The position numbers were made by a program, and so were the translations under genes. A DNA stretch of 64,000 nt, from NCBI RefSeq assembly GCF_032854445.1, contig NC_088304.1, positions 9,995,704 to 10,059,703 of the forward strand. Reading direction: 5' to 3'. Source of the DNA: Liolophura sinensis (taxonomy: Eukaryota > Mollusca > Polyplacophora > Chitonida > Chitonidae). The notes under the pieces were generated by a model, which was given only the letters and a program-made list of their open reading frames with translations, had not been told where the DNA came from and searched no databases. This document shows, one piece after another, positions 1-12,235 of the stretch. Every line of letters begins with the position of its first letter. The first letter of the stretch is position 1.

Positions 1-1068
1 CTCCTCTAAAGCATTGACCAATTAACAACCTGCCTAGAAATTTCAAGATTTACTTGGATAAAAAAAATAAGTCTGTTCTCTGATTTTTAGGGAGTTTCAG
101 GTAACTCTTGGTTCACAGACAGCAGACGAGAGCCAAAAGGCAGGGCTATCTCTTGAACTATCTGCTCGCCCCTGAGATCTCTAACGAGCAGGTATATAAA
201 AGGTGAGTAAGCCACTCCTAGACGAGATCAAGGCATTCCTGCGGCCAATCTCAGGCCATCATTAACCCACTAGATATAAGCTCTCCTCAAAAACACTTGG
301 CTCTGCCTCTATCTTGCTGTACACATGTAGATACAGGGACATTCTGCTGTGCAGTACGCATGGGTACATGAATTATAGCTAGTGCACGTACACCTCAAAT
401 ACCCTATTTCCCCTCAAGCTTTTCTCGTGTGGCACAGCAGGCCCGAATTAACATTCACATATTCTCAGAAAATAACACTGATTGTTTTAATGTCATAATT
501 CAATCTGTAATAATCTGTAAACTGTTGAAGGTGGATAGCAAATAACAAACCTTTCTGTCTCTGTGTGTAATATATATCTAATGAACAAAACATTCTGACA
601 CCTTTAAATAAAGAGATGGCTCAGTCCAAAACCTGCCATGAGTTGGTTTCTATTATATCAGTACAAGAAATCTAATACAGACCAGTAAGTAGAAACAGTA
701 GAAGTGCACAGTAGTAGTTTGGTGAAAAACCTTGTTCTGAACACAAAAAGGAAAATCTTAATTCCCCTGTAAAACAAGTAAAACTAAGTAAAAACCGCAC
801 AAGATTTTTCAATTTTGCTTTTTAAACCCTCTTCTTGTTTTTCACGATTCTACATCACAAATTCAGAAAAAAAGCTTTCACAATGTATCTCTTCATCTGA
901 CATTACAGAATGTATAACTGCAGGCATATTTGGACAACACTGTTTCAACCAAATGTACATTACACTCTTTGAGGTAACTGTATAAAGACACCTCAAATAC
1001 AGATTTAAGTCTGCAGATTTGTGAAGTACTTGTCTGAGGCCAAGGTCACTGATTTACTCCAGGCACTC

Positions 1069-1330
1069 TGCGTGAGTGAGTGAGTGAGTGAGTGAGTGAG
1101 TGGGTGAGTGCTTGGTGTTTAACGTCGTACTTAACAATGTTTCAGTCATATGACAACGAAGAAATCCTTAGAGTGCATGTAATGTGCCTCCTTGCTGCAG
1201 GACGGATTTCCACTGCTGTTTTATCTAGTGCTGCTTCACTAAGATGCCTTACCGAAGGCAAGTAAGCCGCCCCGCCCAAGCCATTATACTGATACGGGTC
1301 AACCAGTCGTTGCACTATCTCCTTCATGCC
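1069..1330 (-). mobile_element. SINE family B copy, 5'-truncated
   Basis: Read on the minus strand it runs from the GGCTTGGGCGGGGCGGCTTACTT-like body to a CACTCACTCACTCAC tail. The tail appears here as an expanded GAGT run at about 1073-1107. It lacks the tRNA-like head present in the copies at 6349 and 62431. The 67-codon minus ORF inside it is an accident of the repeat. Confidence 0.75.
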
Positions 1331-1689
1331 ACACAAAATATACATGTGTCTCCATATAACTAAAACAATTTCACAGCCAATTTTACTCTTTTTTTTTTTG
1401 ACTCCTTACAGTGTATATGTCGCTAGGTAAAAAATGTCCGAAAACAGTCTTAAAAACCCAGGTATAACTCATCCACAATGTCCAAAATTTAAACCGGATC
1501 AAATCTGAACTGGTTTAAATCAAAGCCAGTTGTAAAAATGCATGCATTCACATAACCACGTGGCAAATCCGGTTTTAAGCCAGTTTAGGGATTTGCCCAT
1601 TCACCGTCACATTTAAGCCAGTTTAGTAATTATGACGTCATCCTGACCTCCATGTATCCATGGTGCACTTAATCCAGTTACGTTCACAT

Positions 1690-2222
1690 GGCACAGATAC
1701 TGTATGCACAATACTGTACCCACAATACTGTACCCACAATACTGTATGCACAAGACTGTACCCACAATACTGTACCCACAATACTGTACCCACAATACTG
1801 TACCCACAAGACTGTACCCATAAAACTGTACACACAATACTGTACGCACAATACTGTACCCACAAAGTTGTACCCACAATACTGTACCCACAAGACTGTA
1901 CCCACAATACTGTACCTACAATACTGTACCCACAATACTGTATGCACAAGACTGTATGCACAAGACTGTACCCACAATACTGTACCCACAATACTGTACC
2001 CAAAAAACTGTACCCGCAATACTGTACCCATAAAACTGTACCCACAAGACTGTACCCACATTACTGTACCCACAAAACTGTACACGCATTACTGTACCCA
2101 TAAAACTGTACGCACAATACTGTACGCACAATACTATATGCACAATACTGTACCCACAAGACTGTATGCACAAGACTGTACCCACAAGACTGTATGCACA
2201 ATACTGTACCCACAAGACTGTG
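1690..2222. repeat. 14-bp minisatellite, about 38 copies
   Basis: The unit is CTGTACCCACAATA with CTGTATGCACAAGA-type variants. It has no stop codon in several frames, so ORFs of 92-209 codons appear on both strands with a 14-residue period (42 nt, three units). They are artefacts. Confidence 0.92.
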
Positions 2223-2229
2223 CAGAGTT

Positions 2230-3290
2230 TCCATCCATCGTTATAAAGCCAAAGCTTCGAATACCTTGCAAACAGCTGAATACAGAAGAAAAGAAAAGAA
2301 AAAAAAACACCCGCTAAATTTGTGAACGAAATCCCATGATAAGCTTCTGGCCACAATCAATCAGTGGCTACAAGGTGGGTTTCCCAGCTGCTAATCTGCC
2401 ACAAGTGCCTGGCGAGGCTAGATTACATCAATAAGTCTAAACATCACAACACATGTCTGGTGAGGTTTCACAGACGTAATATCATCCATCAATTATCGAC
2501 CAATCAAACGGGATATAGTCATTCACATCTGACTTGTTTTGAATTGTGCGCTTGGGCTAATCACTCTGCCCAGTCAGCAACATCTGTTGTCACCGTGACA
2601 ACAATCAATTAGCAACATGTGTGGCCCGAACAGCCGACTTTGATCCCACAGCACGAGGGTCGCGAGTGGATTGTCAACAATTACTTTGATCTAAGCGCAG
2701 TCATTAAACCCACCCTATGGAACGGCTCCCTTGTCAATACATAAGCCTAAATCGATACGCAAATCCAGAGCTTCGCTATTTACAAGCCACGTTCCGGGTC
2801 TCACAACATTCTTAATTATACAACACTCTTAGAGAATTAAGTCCTCTCCACCAGAAAGCGGAAATTTCAGTTTGACGTAATGTAAAGACATTTCGCTCTC
2901 TTTGTGTTTCCACCATACAATATCAAAATCACTTGCATTTTTGTGCTGGTTAAAAACTCATTATGTCCCACACAATCCAGAGAATTAAGACAGATCTATT
3001 TCAAGCTGCATGATGAGGTCATTAAGTCTGCAGGTAGCACTCCGTCAAGTCACGGTATGTTTTCAACCGAAAGCTTCACATAACATTCTTCACTAAAACA
3101 GCAATGTTCCTTGCATTTTTAACTGACACGTACAAAGATGTACATGCAATACAACAATTACACAATATAATACAGGTTTTACAGTTCTAGATGTATGCTG
3201 GAAATTGCAAGACAGACCAGCGAAACATGGATAACTGTAATCGAACAAAAACTTCATCCAGGACTAAATGACTCATTTTAACAGTTCACA
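2230..3290. other. Intronic stretch without recognised features
   Basis: No coding similarity, tRNA or repeat structure recognised. The small ORF at 2364-2612 has no recognisable domain. Confidence 0.5.
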
Positions 3291-3294
3291 GAAC

Positions 3295-3425
3295 GCTGTT
3301 TTGAGGTTTGCTTGGAAGATAAGATGATATCCTACCAGAAAATAATAAGTTTCAGCTCCAAAAGTAATATTTTAAAACTGTCATTTGCCTCTAAAACTGG
3401 ACATGTGTTTTGGGAGAATCTTTAC
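3295..3425 (+). repeat. Dispersed repeat family G, copy 1
   Basis: TGTTTTGAGGTTTGCTTGGA, ATCCTACCAGAAAATAATAA and TTTCAGCTCCAAAAGTAATA align with the copy at 17488. The 66-codon ORF across it is unsupported as a gene. Confidence 0.5.
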
Positions 3426-4074
3426 AGCAAACACTGTACATTCTTATGTAACAATGGTGGGCACTGGCAAGAGGAGGTAACTCCGGTTTCTCACGTGCGC
3501 CTGACATTTTGATGCATGAGCTGCTGACATGGTAATCAGTGGGAATTGTCAACAGAACCAAACAAATGCCATCCTGAGGGGAAGAGAGAGCAGTGAGAGG
3601 GGCGTGGGGTGGGGGTGACCTTTGGCCTTACCCCAGGAAGAGTTACACAGAGTAAGGCAGAAAGACTTACTTTCTAAACTCGCAGAGGTAAACACTCGTT
3701 TAAGGACGAACATCCCTAATTGTCTTCACCTCATCACTACTACAGTAACACAGGATATCCCTACTCTCAGCACCCTCCCCCACCTGCTTCCACCCTTCAA
3801 CAGTACCCAAACCTAACCTCACCCCTTACCTACACCTGTCCACCTGTGTACAACTGACTATCATCATGGTATAAAATACATTGTCTAGGGCTCCAGGGTT
3901 GCAGGAAATCCTGTTCCCTATAGGACTAAAAGTTATAAATTCTGTTTCCCACTGGACAAATACTGAAAGTTCTGCTTTGGACAGGAGAAATGTGGCATTC
4001 ATGTTACAAATGGCACACACATTTTGAGTCTTGTTACAAATAGGACACATATTTTAAATTCTGTTACCAATAGA

Positions 4075-4945
4075 ACAAAAACTGGACATCCTGTTACCTA
4101 TGAGACATATACTGGACATCCTGCTATCAATGAGACCTATACTGGACATCCTGTTATCTATGAGACATATACTGGACATCCTGTTATCCATGAGACATAT
4201 ACTGGACATCCTGTTACCTATGAGACATATACTGGACATCCTGTTATCCATGAGACACATACTGGACATCCTGTTATCAATGGAACATATACTGGACATC
4301 TTGTTATCCATGAGACATATACTGGACATCCTGTTATCCATGAGACATATACTGAACATCCTGTTATCCATGGAACATATACTGGACATCCTGTTATCAA
4401 TGGAACATATACTGGACTTCCTGTTATCCATGAGACATATACTGGACATCATGTTATCCATGAGACATATACTGGACATCCTGTTATCCATGAGACATAT
4501 ACTGGACATCCTGTTATCCATGAGACATATACTGGACATCCTGTTATCCATGAGACATATATTGGACATCTTGTTATCCATGAGACATATACTGGACATC
4601 CTGTTATCCATGGAACATACACTGGACATCCTGTTATCCATGAGACATATACTGGACATCCTGTTATCCATGAGACATATTCTGAACATCCTGTTATCAA
4701 TGGGACATATATTGGACATCCTGACATCCATGAGACATATACTGAATATCCTGGTTACCCATGAGACATATACTGGACATCCTGTTATCAATGGGCCATT
4801 TACTAGACATCCTGTTATCAATGGGCCATATACTGAACATCCTGTTATCAATGGGCCATATACTGGACATCCTGTTATCAATGGGCCATATGCTGGACAT
4901 CCTGTTATCAATGGGACTAACAAGGGAAATCCTGCTTCCAATGGG
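4075..4945. repeat. 30-bp minisatellite, about 29 copies, in intron 2
   Basis: The unit is ACTGGACATCCTGTTATCCA then TGAGACATAT. From about 4790 the unit changes to an AATGGGCCATAT variant. Units decay outward to the left (about 3880-4075). The 30-nt period keeps frame, giving ORFs of up to 295 codons on both strands, which are not genes. Confidence 0.93.
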
Positions 4946-5234
4946 AAAAATGTAGCAAGTCCTAGTTATGAATAGGGCATATATTTAACCATGTTACCCA
5001 AATTTTATCTTGAAACTCTGTGTTCACCATTTATGTTTTACCATTGTGGGTACCATCGCTGATAATGTCAGTCTGTTTGTATAACTGACTGATGTTTTAC
5101 TCCCCACTTCCACAATAATGACAATAGATAACTGAGCAGCAATACAATGCATTTGACATAAATGTCCTATCAACTAGCAAAACAAGCGGTTAGGCTACTT
5201 TGTTGGTGTGCTCCTATATGGATATGGTACTGAC

Positions 5235-5361
5235 CTTCTGGTAGACGGACATGCAAGGGTCAGGTCCCAGGTGAGGCTCCTCCAGTTTGACCACGCCCCA
5301 CCCAACCATACTCATACAGCTGATCTTCATCATTACGGTTACACAGCCCCAGCGGGTGGAT
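5235..5361 (-). CDS. ZNRF3: Exon 2 of the ZNRF3/RNF43-like gene, with a +1 frameshift
   Basis: The acceptor is TTTGTTTCAG with a good pyrimidine tract (AG at 5363-5362); the donor is CAGAAG|GTCAGT, a weaker but acceptable site. The first reading frame gives [19 protein letters not shown] and the second gives [15 protein letters not shown] then MSVYQK. Together they reproduce the ZNRF3 ectodomain order [34 protein letters not shown]. The exon is 127 bp; the expected phase 0/0 exon is 126 bp (42 codons). One extra base, most simply in the C4 run at 5296-5299 (G4 on the coding strand), separates the two frames. Read literally, the protein would stop at the TGA at 5262-5260 after 98 residues in all. 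The two cysteines (exon codons 7 and 36 after allowing for the shift) are those expected to form the ectodomain disulfide. Exon 3 was not found between 1 and 5234. Confidence 0.88.
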
Positions 5362-5629
5362 CTGAAACAAAAACAACGAAGACAACAATAAGTCATGGTC
5401 AAGAAAAGTTCTTTCCCAAGAGAGGAAAGGAAAACTCTGTATAAAACCATGACCATGCTTCTCTATTTAATTGATAGGAAGTTTCACTTTCCCTATATTA
5501 TCCCTGTATGTGGATATAAGCACATGTACATGGACATATAAGCCATATAAGTTTTGGGGGGAGGGGGCTTTAGGCTGGTTATTATTGCAAACTAACGGTA
5601 ATTCACGGTGCAATTCACAGTAGTCCAAT

Positions 5630-5735
5630 AAATTGTGAAGCCCTGAAATTGGCCCATCCAAGCAATGTTGTCTCCAAAAATCAAATTAAAAATCTGCATA
5701 AATTGCACCAGAAGTTGCTGTTGAGGAATTAGAGT
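5630..5735 (+). repeat. Dispersed repeat family E, copy 1
   Basis: It shares GTGAAGCCCTGAAATTG, ATGTTGTCTCCAAAAATCAA and CTGCATAAATTGCACCAGAA with copies at 38812 and 41425. No terminal repeats or ORF recognised. Confidence 0.55.
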
Positions 5736-6348
5736 ATGTTATATAAAAAAAAGTTCTTGGAGATAGATCTTAAAAATGTGTTTCTGGCAACCAAACTACA
5801 TGTGCCCTACAAATAATTGCAGACTTTAAGTGGCTTTATATGTTTATAGTAGAGATACATGTAAAGCTGTTCTGGTCATGGAAAATGTTCTAAGGTGGCT
5901 TGTGTCATGTGATACAGTGAATTAGCATCTGGCGACAAAGTTTACTTTTCACTAACGCAGAAGTTTGACCTCTAACTTCTCACTACAAACACAGCCATAA
6001 TGTTCGAGTTAACTCAACATCCTTTTCTCCTTAACCCCAAATGAACAGATCACAGGCTTTTCCCTGATTATCTTGTGTACCCCCTCCCCCACCCTGAGGC
6101 CCCCCCACTCAACCTCCCATATCACCCCCACCAACAGACATCTGCAGTTTTTCTATCATGCCTCTGGTCCCAGTCCTGGTACTATCTTGGCTTTGACAGA
6201 TGCATTACAACATTTCAAAGTGGTACATACACATGCACATTTCAATACAGATCCAACGTTTACTGCACTTGTTGATCAATTCATTCACTGATACATGTAG
6301 GTGTATAGTGCTGTGCTTGTGAAGTTTTCACTAATATATGTCGGCAGT

Positions 6349-6670
6349 TTTCATGGACCGGCCCCGATACCACAGTTTGATACACACTTTGGGAGCAGTA
6401 GATCCAGGATCAATCCTGGGTCGAATCACAACTAAGACCTTAAAAGAGGAAGTTGTAATTGCCAACCCTATCAGTACAATGGCTCGGGCGGGGCGGCTTA
6501 CTTGCCTTCGGTAAAGCGTCTCAGTGAAACAGCACTAGATAGAAGTGCGGTGGAAAATCCGTTCTGCAACATGGAGGCACATTACATGCACTCTAAGGAT
6601 TCCTTCATCCTCACATGACATAACATAAAAATTGTTAAGTACGACATTAAACCCCAAGCACTCACTCACT
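6349..6670 (+). mobile_element. SINE family B copy, near full length, with target-site duplication
   Basis: A tRNA-like head (GATCCAGGATCAATCCTGGGTC, with a T-arm stem around ATCAAT) is followed by a body including GGCTCGGGCGGGGCGGC and TTGCCTTCGGTAAAGCGTCT. The 3' end is AAACCCCAAGCACTCACTCACT. It is flanked by an exact 18-bp direct repeat, CTAATATATGTCGGCAGT, at 6331-6348 and 6671-6688, the hallmark of LINE-mediated retrotransposition. Confidence 0.85.
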
Positions 6671-6849
6671 CTAATATATGTCGGCAGTCAATTGCATGGC
6701 TGATAAAATCAGGAGCACCCAGAGTAAACCACTAGCTGGCCTATGTCAGGTGCCGATGAAACGTCCTGGTGCTTGCAGCAAGAAAGCTCTTTAACAATCT
6801 GAGCCAGCAAGTGCCCCTTGCACCAATATGCCATGCCTATCAGTGTGAG

Positions 6850-6998
6850 AAAGTTGGTCAACAACCTGCTATGGGGTAGGTGGTTTACCCCAGATGCCGC
6901 AGTTTCCTCCACCCATAAAACGGATCACCATCTAAGCCTTGTATGTGAAAACTTCCTGGAGATCAACAACAATCAAATAAATTTGTAAATAAATAAAT
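6850..6998 (+). mobile_element. SINE-like family C copy
   Basis: GGTTTACCCCAGATGCCGCA and TTTCCTCCACCCATAAAAC lead to GTGAAAACTTCCTGGAGATC and the tail CAACAATCAAATAAAT. The tail resembles family A, but the body differs. The 5' limit is uncertain, and the 67-codon minus ORF over this area is not a gene. Confidence 0.6.
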
Positions 6999-7029
6999 AT
7001 AGTTACAACCATAACAATATACATGTAAA

Positions 7030-7255
7030 CTCGGCATCCTGTTATCACTGGGCATATACTGGACATCCTGTTATCAATGGGCCATATACTGGACATCCTC
7101 TATCAATGGCCCATTTACTGGACATCCTGTTATCAATGGGACATATACTGGACATCCTGTTATCACTGGGCCATATACTGGACATCCTCTTATCAATGGG
7201 CCATTTACTGGATATCCTGCATCCTGATATCCATGAGACATATACTGGACATCTT
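7030..7255. repeat. Second block of the same 30-bp minisatellite, in intron 1
   Basis: About seven units of ATCAATGGGCCATATACTGG / ACATCCTGTT type, identical in sequence to the later variant in 4790-4945. It lies on the other side of exon 2. Confidence 0.88.
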
Positions 7256-7259
7256 ATGC

Positions 7260-10200
7260 ACCTTGGAATTCAAATAATTCTATGAATTTGAAGTGTATTC
7301 AAGAAACATTGAAAAAAAAAGTATGCAAACATCCCACCCTTGTTCCCCTTTCTTGCAGTTTCTCCTGAAAGCCTCCATACCTCATTCTTACCCCACCCCC
7401 ATCATCCTATCACTGCAGTTTATCCAGTGATGATATCAGGACCAGGGCAGTGTTTTGACCCATCAGGACCATGTGTGGTCGCGCAGTTAGATCACTTTAC
7501 TGTCAGCCTCTGGTGTGTTGGGTAATTCAAGACCAGTTCCATAAAAAAAAAAAAACTCGCAGACCTGTTAATAACAAGGTCAATCTCAGCAGGCCTCTAC
7601 ACACAACCAGTGCACTAACACTGCCAGGCTTGTGACATGAATGAAGCTAGCTAGTACAACTTTGCCGGCTGAATGCCAGCTGCCTATTGGGGGCCAGAAA
7701 CAGCCAATTTCAATTCAAATACAATCTCTATTTAAGGCTTGGTTCAACATTTCCTCACACGCCTGAAAACTGACAATTTGTTACTCATTTATATTCAAAT
7801 GTAGTTTTCAAGTATTTTATACGAATTATCTCTTTATATCAGACTTGGTTCGGTATATTTGGGATAAGAAAGGAATTTAGTATTTATACATGGTGTACAC
7901 ATACATTGGACATGTTGGTGAAAAGAAAGGGTTTTCATCACTAATAAAAGTGTTATTTCATGTATCATATAACTACTGTTATTACATTTTGATATTTCAC
8001 ACCCAAATGCCAGGACATCCAAGAAGACATACATGTATTTTGTGTCACAATGTTTTATTCTGAGTTCAATAGGATGACACCACAAAACATGTTAAATATT
8101 TTAACTTTTTAACATTCCTACGTCACAACAGCACGACATCATACAAGCAACGTTTCGCTATATATTCCGAAAGCCTACAGCTTTAAATATTGCTTCTTCA
8201 ATGGTCCAATACAAAAAAATCGCGATATCGTCACGATATAAATAACAAATAGAATATTGCACAACGAAGGCTGAATACCGTAAACATTGTTCTTGTTAAT
8301 AGGTCGAAATGTGAATGCACCAGACACTTCATTTCTCACAGGTTAATAATTCCATCTCTCAATTAAAAAAATATTATGCATGGCATTCTACTTTAATTAT
8401 GTAATATTCTGTGTGGGTTAAGTTTCATCCGAGATCAAAAACAGATTGTCTTTTATCACAGAATACTGAGGACATGGAAATAAAAAGTAAAGAACTTGAC
8501 AATAAAACTGTATCATTTTCTTAAAATATTTACCAAAGAGATTATCACTGCTAACCTTGTAGAAGATGAAAGTATTGCCAATAAATTGGTTAAAATATAA
8601 TGGATGTAAACAAAGAAAAGCCTTGAAAATTGAAAGTAAAGTTAATAACGTTTGAGAATAACTTGTAAATCCACAAATCTTGGATATCACAAGGCACTTT
8701 CATGTCATTATTATGCTGTTTACTAAAGGACATTAAATTATTAGTATTTATCACCTGCCATGGCTTTTAGGGCAAGGGTTTGCTGTCCCAAAAAATAATG
8801 ACACTACCTTTTATTCACTGAAAGTGGATAACCACTCTTAGTTTATAGGCTACGCAAGAAAACCTGTCATGCTGTAGGACCTGTACCTAATGCACAGTTA
8901 TTCTCTCAAATATTGACAAAGTTACATGTACTGATGCACTTCTTTTTCACAGAAATTTATGCATACAATTATTATGAAAATGATGCTAAAAATGATCTGT
9001 TTCATAAAAAATGCAAGCTTCACTAAACTGTGCAAATTATTTGTCTACACCCCATCGCTCTCTCTCAGAATGTTTCAAAATATTGGGGCTGCAAGGGCGG
9101 TAGAAAAGGTTGAAGAATTAGGGCAATGTGAAGAAGTCAAATATTTTAGATTTTTAGAAGTGGTGTGCGAAAGCCAAAAATGTACACTTCTAACTTGCGA
9201 GCAAACTTGTCAATTATGCCTGGTATGCTTAACAATATGATAAAGCCGAGTACGATAGGACAAGTTTATAACCAGGCCAATTAAAATACTAATGCATACC
9301 TAAATAATTTTCAACATCCTTGCACAAGTTTAAAATAATCCTTTAAACTGTATGTGAGTACCTCTTCCATTAAACATAAGATATTTCAACGAAAAATGTA
9401 GGCAGCTTAAGCTTCCTGTCTTACATGGACCTAGAATAACAAAAAAATAACACTAAATTATTAACATTCTTGTTGTCACAAGGTATGGACATTAATTACT
9501 TTGTACTTTTGATAAGCATGTAATGATTTGAGAAGTAAGCATTATGTTAATTAATGAGGCATGGAATTAGCTCTTATTAAGGGGGATCAAAGTAATTATC
9601 CAATACAGATAGGTATGCATGAAATATATCTATAGTACAGGTAAAGGTGCATGAACAAGTAGTGCAGTAAGTAAAACAACTGGACAGGTGCCCACAGGTA
9701 AAATTAAAACACACTTTAAAGTTTTGTTAAACTAAACTTTAGAAAAGAACAGGTGTTCAAAGAATTCTTGAAAATCTACGCACAAACCGCATGCGTAAGA
9801 ATACATGGAATTCTACTTCTAACCACTCATTTTTAGGCTTTTTTTGGCGGGGGAGGCTTTTTTTCTGTTTTATAAAAGAAGAACTGTAACAGGATTTTGG
9901 GAGCAACTCGCACATGTAACAATGTCAGTTTTTTGCAAAGTGAGTTAAAAAAAAAAAACAAGGACATCATGTTTTGATGAGTGCTTTACAAGAGCAAAAA
10001 AAGAAACAGAAAAATTAATGAGAAACTAAAATGGGAATATGCTTGTTGTACCTTGCCAAGCCTACATGTATGTCAGTTTATCCCAGTGAAATAGAAAAAG
10101 TGATGAGAACCAAACAAAAGAGAGCAGATAAAAACTGATCGCCACGAAACACACAGCACTGGCTCGAGACATGTATCTAGTAAACAAAAGCTTTTAAACT

Positions 10201-10734
10201 GCATTCTGGTATTGTTCTCGACTTCAAACAAATCTTGTGATCTTATCTCTCAGGCTGCATGAAGCAAATCTCACCTACCCTATCACGCAGTGTATATATG
10301 CATGTTAGATCAAACAGAGGTGACAACTGGCAGTAAAACAGGTAGCGTTCAAAGCAGTGAGGAGCCTAACAACCTCAGGCAATACCTGTTCACGGAGGTG
10401 TGAAAACTGACACATCAAAGGCAGCCGATTGCACCTGGGACTGACTTTGGGACCCCCGAGGCCCCTTGAGATGTTTTAATAGCATGAGACTTCATAGAAA
10501 GTACCTGAAGTGGCGAAATTAACAAAAATTGCGAGATTCAGTACGCATGTAGAAGAAGTCTTCAGATATGTATATCTATAAGTTTTGTATTTAAGTCTAG
10601 GGGGTTGAATTTCTGATGACAATTTCAATAAACTGTATGAATATGTGAGGACTGACATCACACTACAATTTTTGCACAAACACATTTATAAAAGTTTGAG
10701 TACTGCATTTAATCTGGTAGACAGGGGAGGTAGA
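7260..10734. other. Intronic stretch without recognised features
   Basis: AT-rich, with short poly-A/T runs. ORFs of 61-93 codons show no domain, signal or splice pattern I can support. Confidence 0.5.
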
Positions 10735-10850
10735 GAAAGTGACATAAAAGCAAGTACCGCACATGCTGGACTTGAACTCACAATCTGAAAAGACTTAAGT
10801 GCATGGTCTAAACTGCAGCAATTATAAGACCACTTGGCCAAGAAGCATTC
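10735..10850 (-). mobile_element. tRNA(Leu/Ser)-like SINE head
   Basis: On the minus strand a TTGGCCAAGTGGTCTTATAA A-arm is followed after ~45 bp by GTGAGTTCAAGTCCAGCATG, a B-box. It resembles the head at 39325. It is not an intact tRNA: the acceptor stem does not pair. Confidence 0.5.
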
Positions 10851-11556
10851 CTCGTGGTTTTCTATAGGATGATTCCAGATATCTTTAAAATTAGACAAAC
10901 TTAAGTATGCTAGTAAAATTATACATTACTTGTCTTTGATTGTTAAACATCGCTGCACACATCTATTCCTTTCATCAAAGTACAAACATCTAGATCACAA
11001 AACAGGTCTTGGTAGGCTGCTGTCAGTTTTGGCGGAACTAGAATCCGGGTCAGGCACTGTTCAAGTTATGTAACCGTTTCATCTTCTTTTTCACAAACCC
11101 CTATGAGAATGTTGATTTGATCATCTCTAATGTACATTTTCATTTTCATATCCTTAACAGTCCTGAAGAAGAATCATGTTAATTTTTTTGACCTTGGTCA
11201 TTTTTTTTTCAAGGTCATTGGGGTCATTTATTTAATAAATGCTGGGGGTGAGGGATGGGGAAAATGGATATTAACTTGAATGGTTTATTCAATGGAAACT
11301 CTTGAGTTAAATAGTTTGACTTTTATTACATTGAGTTTACATTTTTTTTACAGTTTAAAATTATTTCAGAAGATATCCCTGATCATTCTTAAATCTATTG
11401 TATAGTTTGGTAAACCTAGCATTCAAGAGATTTCATATTTACCAAGAAACAGACCGACACCAACTGAAGCTCAGGGATAAAAAGTTACAACCTAAGTTTA
11501 TAAAAGGGACGTTGTTTAGAAAACAATTTGGTATGGTTTTAACGAAATAATGTTTA

Positions 11557-11569
<13 letters not shown>

Positions 11570-11604
<35 letters not shown>
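11570..11604. repeat. (AT)n microsatellite
   Basis: Uninterrupted TA dinucleotides preceded by TACATATATACAT. Confidence 0.9.
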
Positions 11605-11605
<1 letters not shown>

Positions 11606-12235
11606 TGCATCTGATCAGTTACAGCACTCCCTGATCGCATTACACTACACGATGTGACAGAGAGGATTGTACTGGGCACAACTGTGAGGAAAAACTTGTC
11701 AAAACTGACAAAAAGGGCTCACAAAGTATGGAGAGAAGCTGTCATCAGTATGTCAGTCTACCTATTGTTTTAATGCCATCATGACCTTCACAGATGACAA
11801 AACACAGCTGGTCTTCATACCTGCCCTTTGTACTTTTATGAGGTTTCACGTTTCATTTTGCACCCTGCACGCTCTTTAAACCTGGAACAATTGCACTTGC
11901 TGTCCAGGAGGCAAATTGTCCTCTTGTGGAGCACACTATAACGATCATTCGTCAATGGCAAAATATTGAAAGTAAAGCATACATGTACATGAAAGGTGCA
12001 TATAAAAGAATTATGGTTTTAAGGAAAACCAAGAAAGATATGCCAAGAAATAGAACAAATTTTCTTTAAGGCACATTTCACATTTCTTAATAACCCCTCT
12101 ATTTTATACATATCTACCGTCAGTGGTCACAACTACTCGGAGACGACTTCATCAATGAACATACTGGAAACGTCGGGCCAGCTTAGAGCAAACAGAAATG
12201 ACTGGCTTTACACCATGTTGGCCACATCGTGACAA

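Larger units (their letters stand above)
1..5234 (-). other. Part of intron 2 of the ZNRF3/RNF43-like gene
   Basis: Everything left of exon 2 lies downstream on the minus strand. No minus-strand ORF here resembles the next ectodomain segment (an RGA-AVIFD type stretch), so exon 3 should lie left of position 1. The interval contains a family B SINE, a 14-bp array, part of a dispersed repeat and a 30-bp array. Confidence 0.6.

Noticed and set aside
1613-2356. Six overlapping ORFs with YCTHNTV/GTVLWVQ repeats
   Set aside because: The 14-bp minisatellite is stop-free in several frames on both strands.
4054-4975. ORFs of 246-295 codons on both strands
   Set aside because: They are frame-preserving readings of a 30-bp minisatellite, open on both strands and in overlapping frames.
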